Shown piece by piece: positions 46,245 through 46,842 of a stretch of 46,842 bases of DNA; the stretch's first letter is position 1; each line of letters opens with the position of its first letter. The stretch spans positions 1-46,842 of the forward strand of contig NZ_JADILJ010000029.1 of NCBI RefSeq assembly GCF_017355185.1, in the 5' to 3' direction. The notes below the pieces were generated by a model, which was not told where the DNA came from, ran no database searches, and saw only the letters and a list, made by a program, of their open reading frames with translations. The position numbers and the translations under genes are program-made. The DNA is from Rathayibacter sp. SD072 (GTDB taxonomy: Bacteria > Actinomycetota > Actinomycetes > Actinomycetales > Microbacteriaceae).

Positions 46245-46842
46245 TCAAAAAAGATCAGGACTCGGGGTGGACGCGTAGCGGATCGCGACGTCGGCGTGGC
46301 GGTCGAAGCGGTAGCCGACGCCGCGGACGGTGCGGACGATGTCCTCGTAGCGGCCGAGCTTGGCGCGCAGGCGGCGGACGTGCACGTCGATGGTGCGCTC
46401 GTTGGGGGCGTCGTCGTCGGCGGCTCCCCAGAGGGAGGCGATGAGCTCGGCGCGCTCGATGGTGCGGCCCTCGCGGAGGACGAGGTACTGCAGCAGCTCG
46501 AACTCCTTGTAGGTGAGGGCGGTGGTCTCGTCGTCGAGGATGACGCGCTTGCGGGAGATGTCGATGACGACTCCGCCGGGGGCGCGGTCGAGGTCGGGCT
46601 CGGCCTCGGCGCGGCGCTTGGCGACGGCGGCGGGGTCCTGGAGGGCGAGGCGGACGACGTCGACGTCGCGGCCGCCGGCTCCCTGGGGGGCGAGGGCGAC
46701 GGACGCGTACGTCTCGGCGTCGGGGGCGATCAGGGCGGTGACGCGCTTGAGCTCCTCGACGAGGCGGCCGAGGTCGACTCCGGCGGCGCGCGCCTTGGCC
46801 TCGTCGATGCCGACGTAGAGCGCGAAGCCGCGGGCCTCGGTG
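46245..46842 (-). CDS. Winged-helix transcriptional regulator, partial
   Basis: The last 199 residues are visible; the start lies beyond the right edge. Residues ~105-190 of the visible part form an OmpR/PhoB-type C-terminal winged helix: ALTYKEFELLQYLVLREGRTIERAELIASLWG and NERTIDVHVRRLRAKLGRYEDIVRTVRGVGYRF. The preceding ~80 residues (ARGFALYVGIDEAKARAAGV, LVEELKRVTALIAPDAETYASVALAP, GRDVDVVRLAL) do not look like a response-regulator receiver domain: no phosphoacceptor pattern. From memory, similar orphan winged-helix proteins occur in other Microbacteriaceae. The last codons GATCTTTTTTGA run into the hairpin at 46225. Regulatory target unknown. Confidence 0.82.
   Translation of the reverse strand, partial: TEARGFALYVGIDEAKARAAGVDLGRLVEELKRVTALIAPDAETYASVALAPQGAGGRDVDVVRLALQDPAAVAKRRAEAEPDLDRAPGGVVIDISRKRVILDDETTALTYKEFELLQYLVLREGRTIERAELIASLWGAADDDAPNERTIDVHVRRLRAKLGRYEDIVRTVRGVGYRFDRHADVAIRYASTPSPDLF

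Noticed and set aside
1-46842. CRISPR array, tRNA, rRNA, insertion sequence, prophage or defence island
   Set aside because: No regularly spaced repeats, cloverleaf, rRNA-like segments, transposase or phage genes were seen. The SNF2/SWIM helicase stands alone without partner genes of known defence systems.

Overview
The window is a high-GC chromosomal segment with compact gene packing, GTG and TTG starts, and likely leaderless promoters. The gene content points to an actinobacterium of the family Microbacteriaceae, plausibly the Rathayibacter/Clavibacter side: a family-typical small protein (7723..8064), polyphosphate glucokinase, an MshA-like glycosyltransferase, PASTA-bearing class A penicillin-binding proteins and an OleBC fusion. 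The genus is an inference. I see no rRNA, tRNA, CRISPR array, transposase or prophage.

Layout. 1-575 is the start of a secreted Ig-like protein cut by the window edge. 750-3311 holds a DszC-like flavin monooxygenase/acyl-CoA dehydrogenase divergent from a PRISE-type reductase. 3431-6991 is a two-gene unit, GH92 alpha-mannosidase plus GT4 glycosyltransferase. 7032-10007 holds two small proteins, a MarR regulator and a membrane-anchored Ser/Thr kinase; three of these promoters share CTAG-rich boxes. 10085-16259 is mostly housekeeping and repair: DUF3817, TetR divergent from a quinone oxidoreductase with a palindromic operator, AlkA, two unknown small proteins, a YbdK-type ligase, a phosphoesterase and DUF4180. 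16310-18905 is a copper export unit (chaperone-like protein and CopA) behind a CsoR-type operator. 19059-21628 has an unknown protein, DUF2809 and a dGTPase.

21820-26500 is the most distinctive pathway: oleA, oleBC and oleD, joined by GTGA overlaps, predicted to condense two fatty acyl chains head to head and convert the product to a long-chain internal olefin. It starts behind a 13-bp palindrome in the promoter. 26544-29021 has a PadR regulator, a phosphatase-like gene and polyphosphate glucokinase. 29127-35323 has an MshA-like glycosyltransferase, a large SWIM/SNF2 helicase, a DUF218 protein and an unknown helical protein. 35485-41340 has an EamA transporter and two tandem paralogous class A PBPs with a near-identical internal patch. 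41712-43246 is cysK-cysE. 43301-45319 is a photolyase and a second MarR. 45435-46244 has no convincing gene; it holds a possible structured small RNA and a 158-bp repeat in two copies. The window ends in a winged-helix regulator cut by the edge.

Most of the window is ordinary core genome. The least explained parts are the multi-promoter MarR boxes, the noncoding repeats and candidate RNA near 45.4-46.2 kb, and the likely CTG start of the first PBP.
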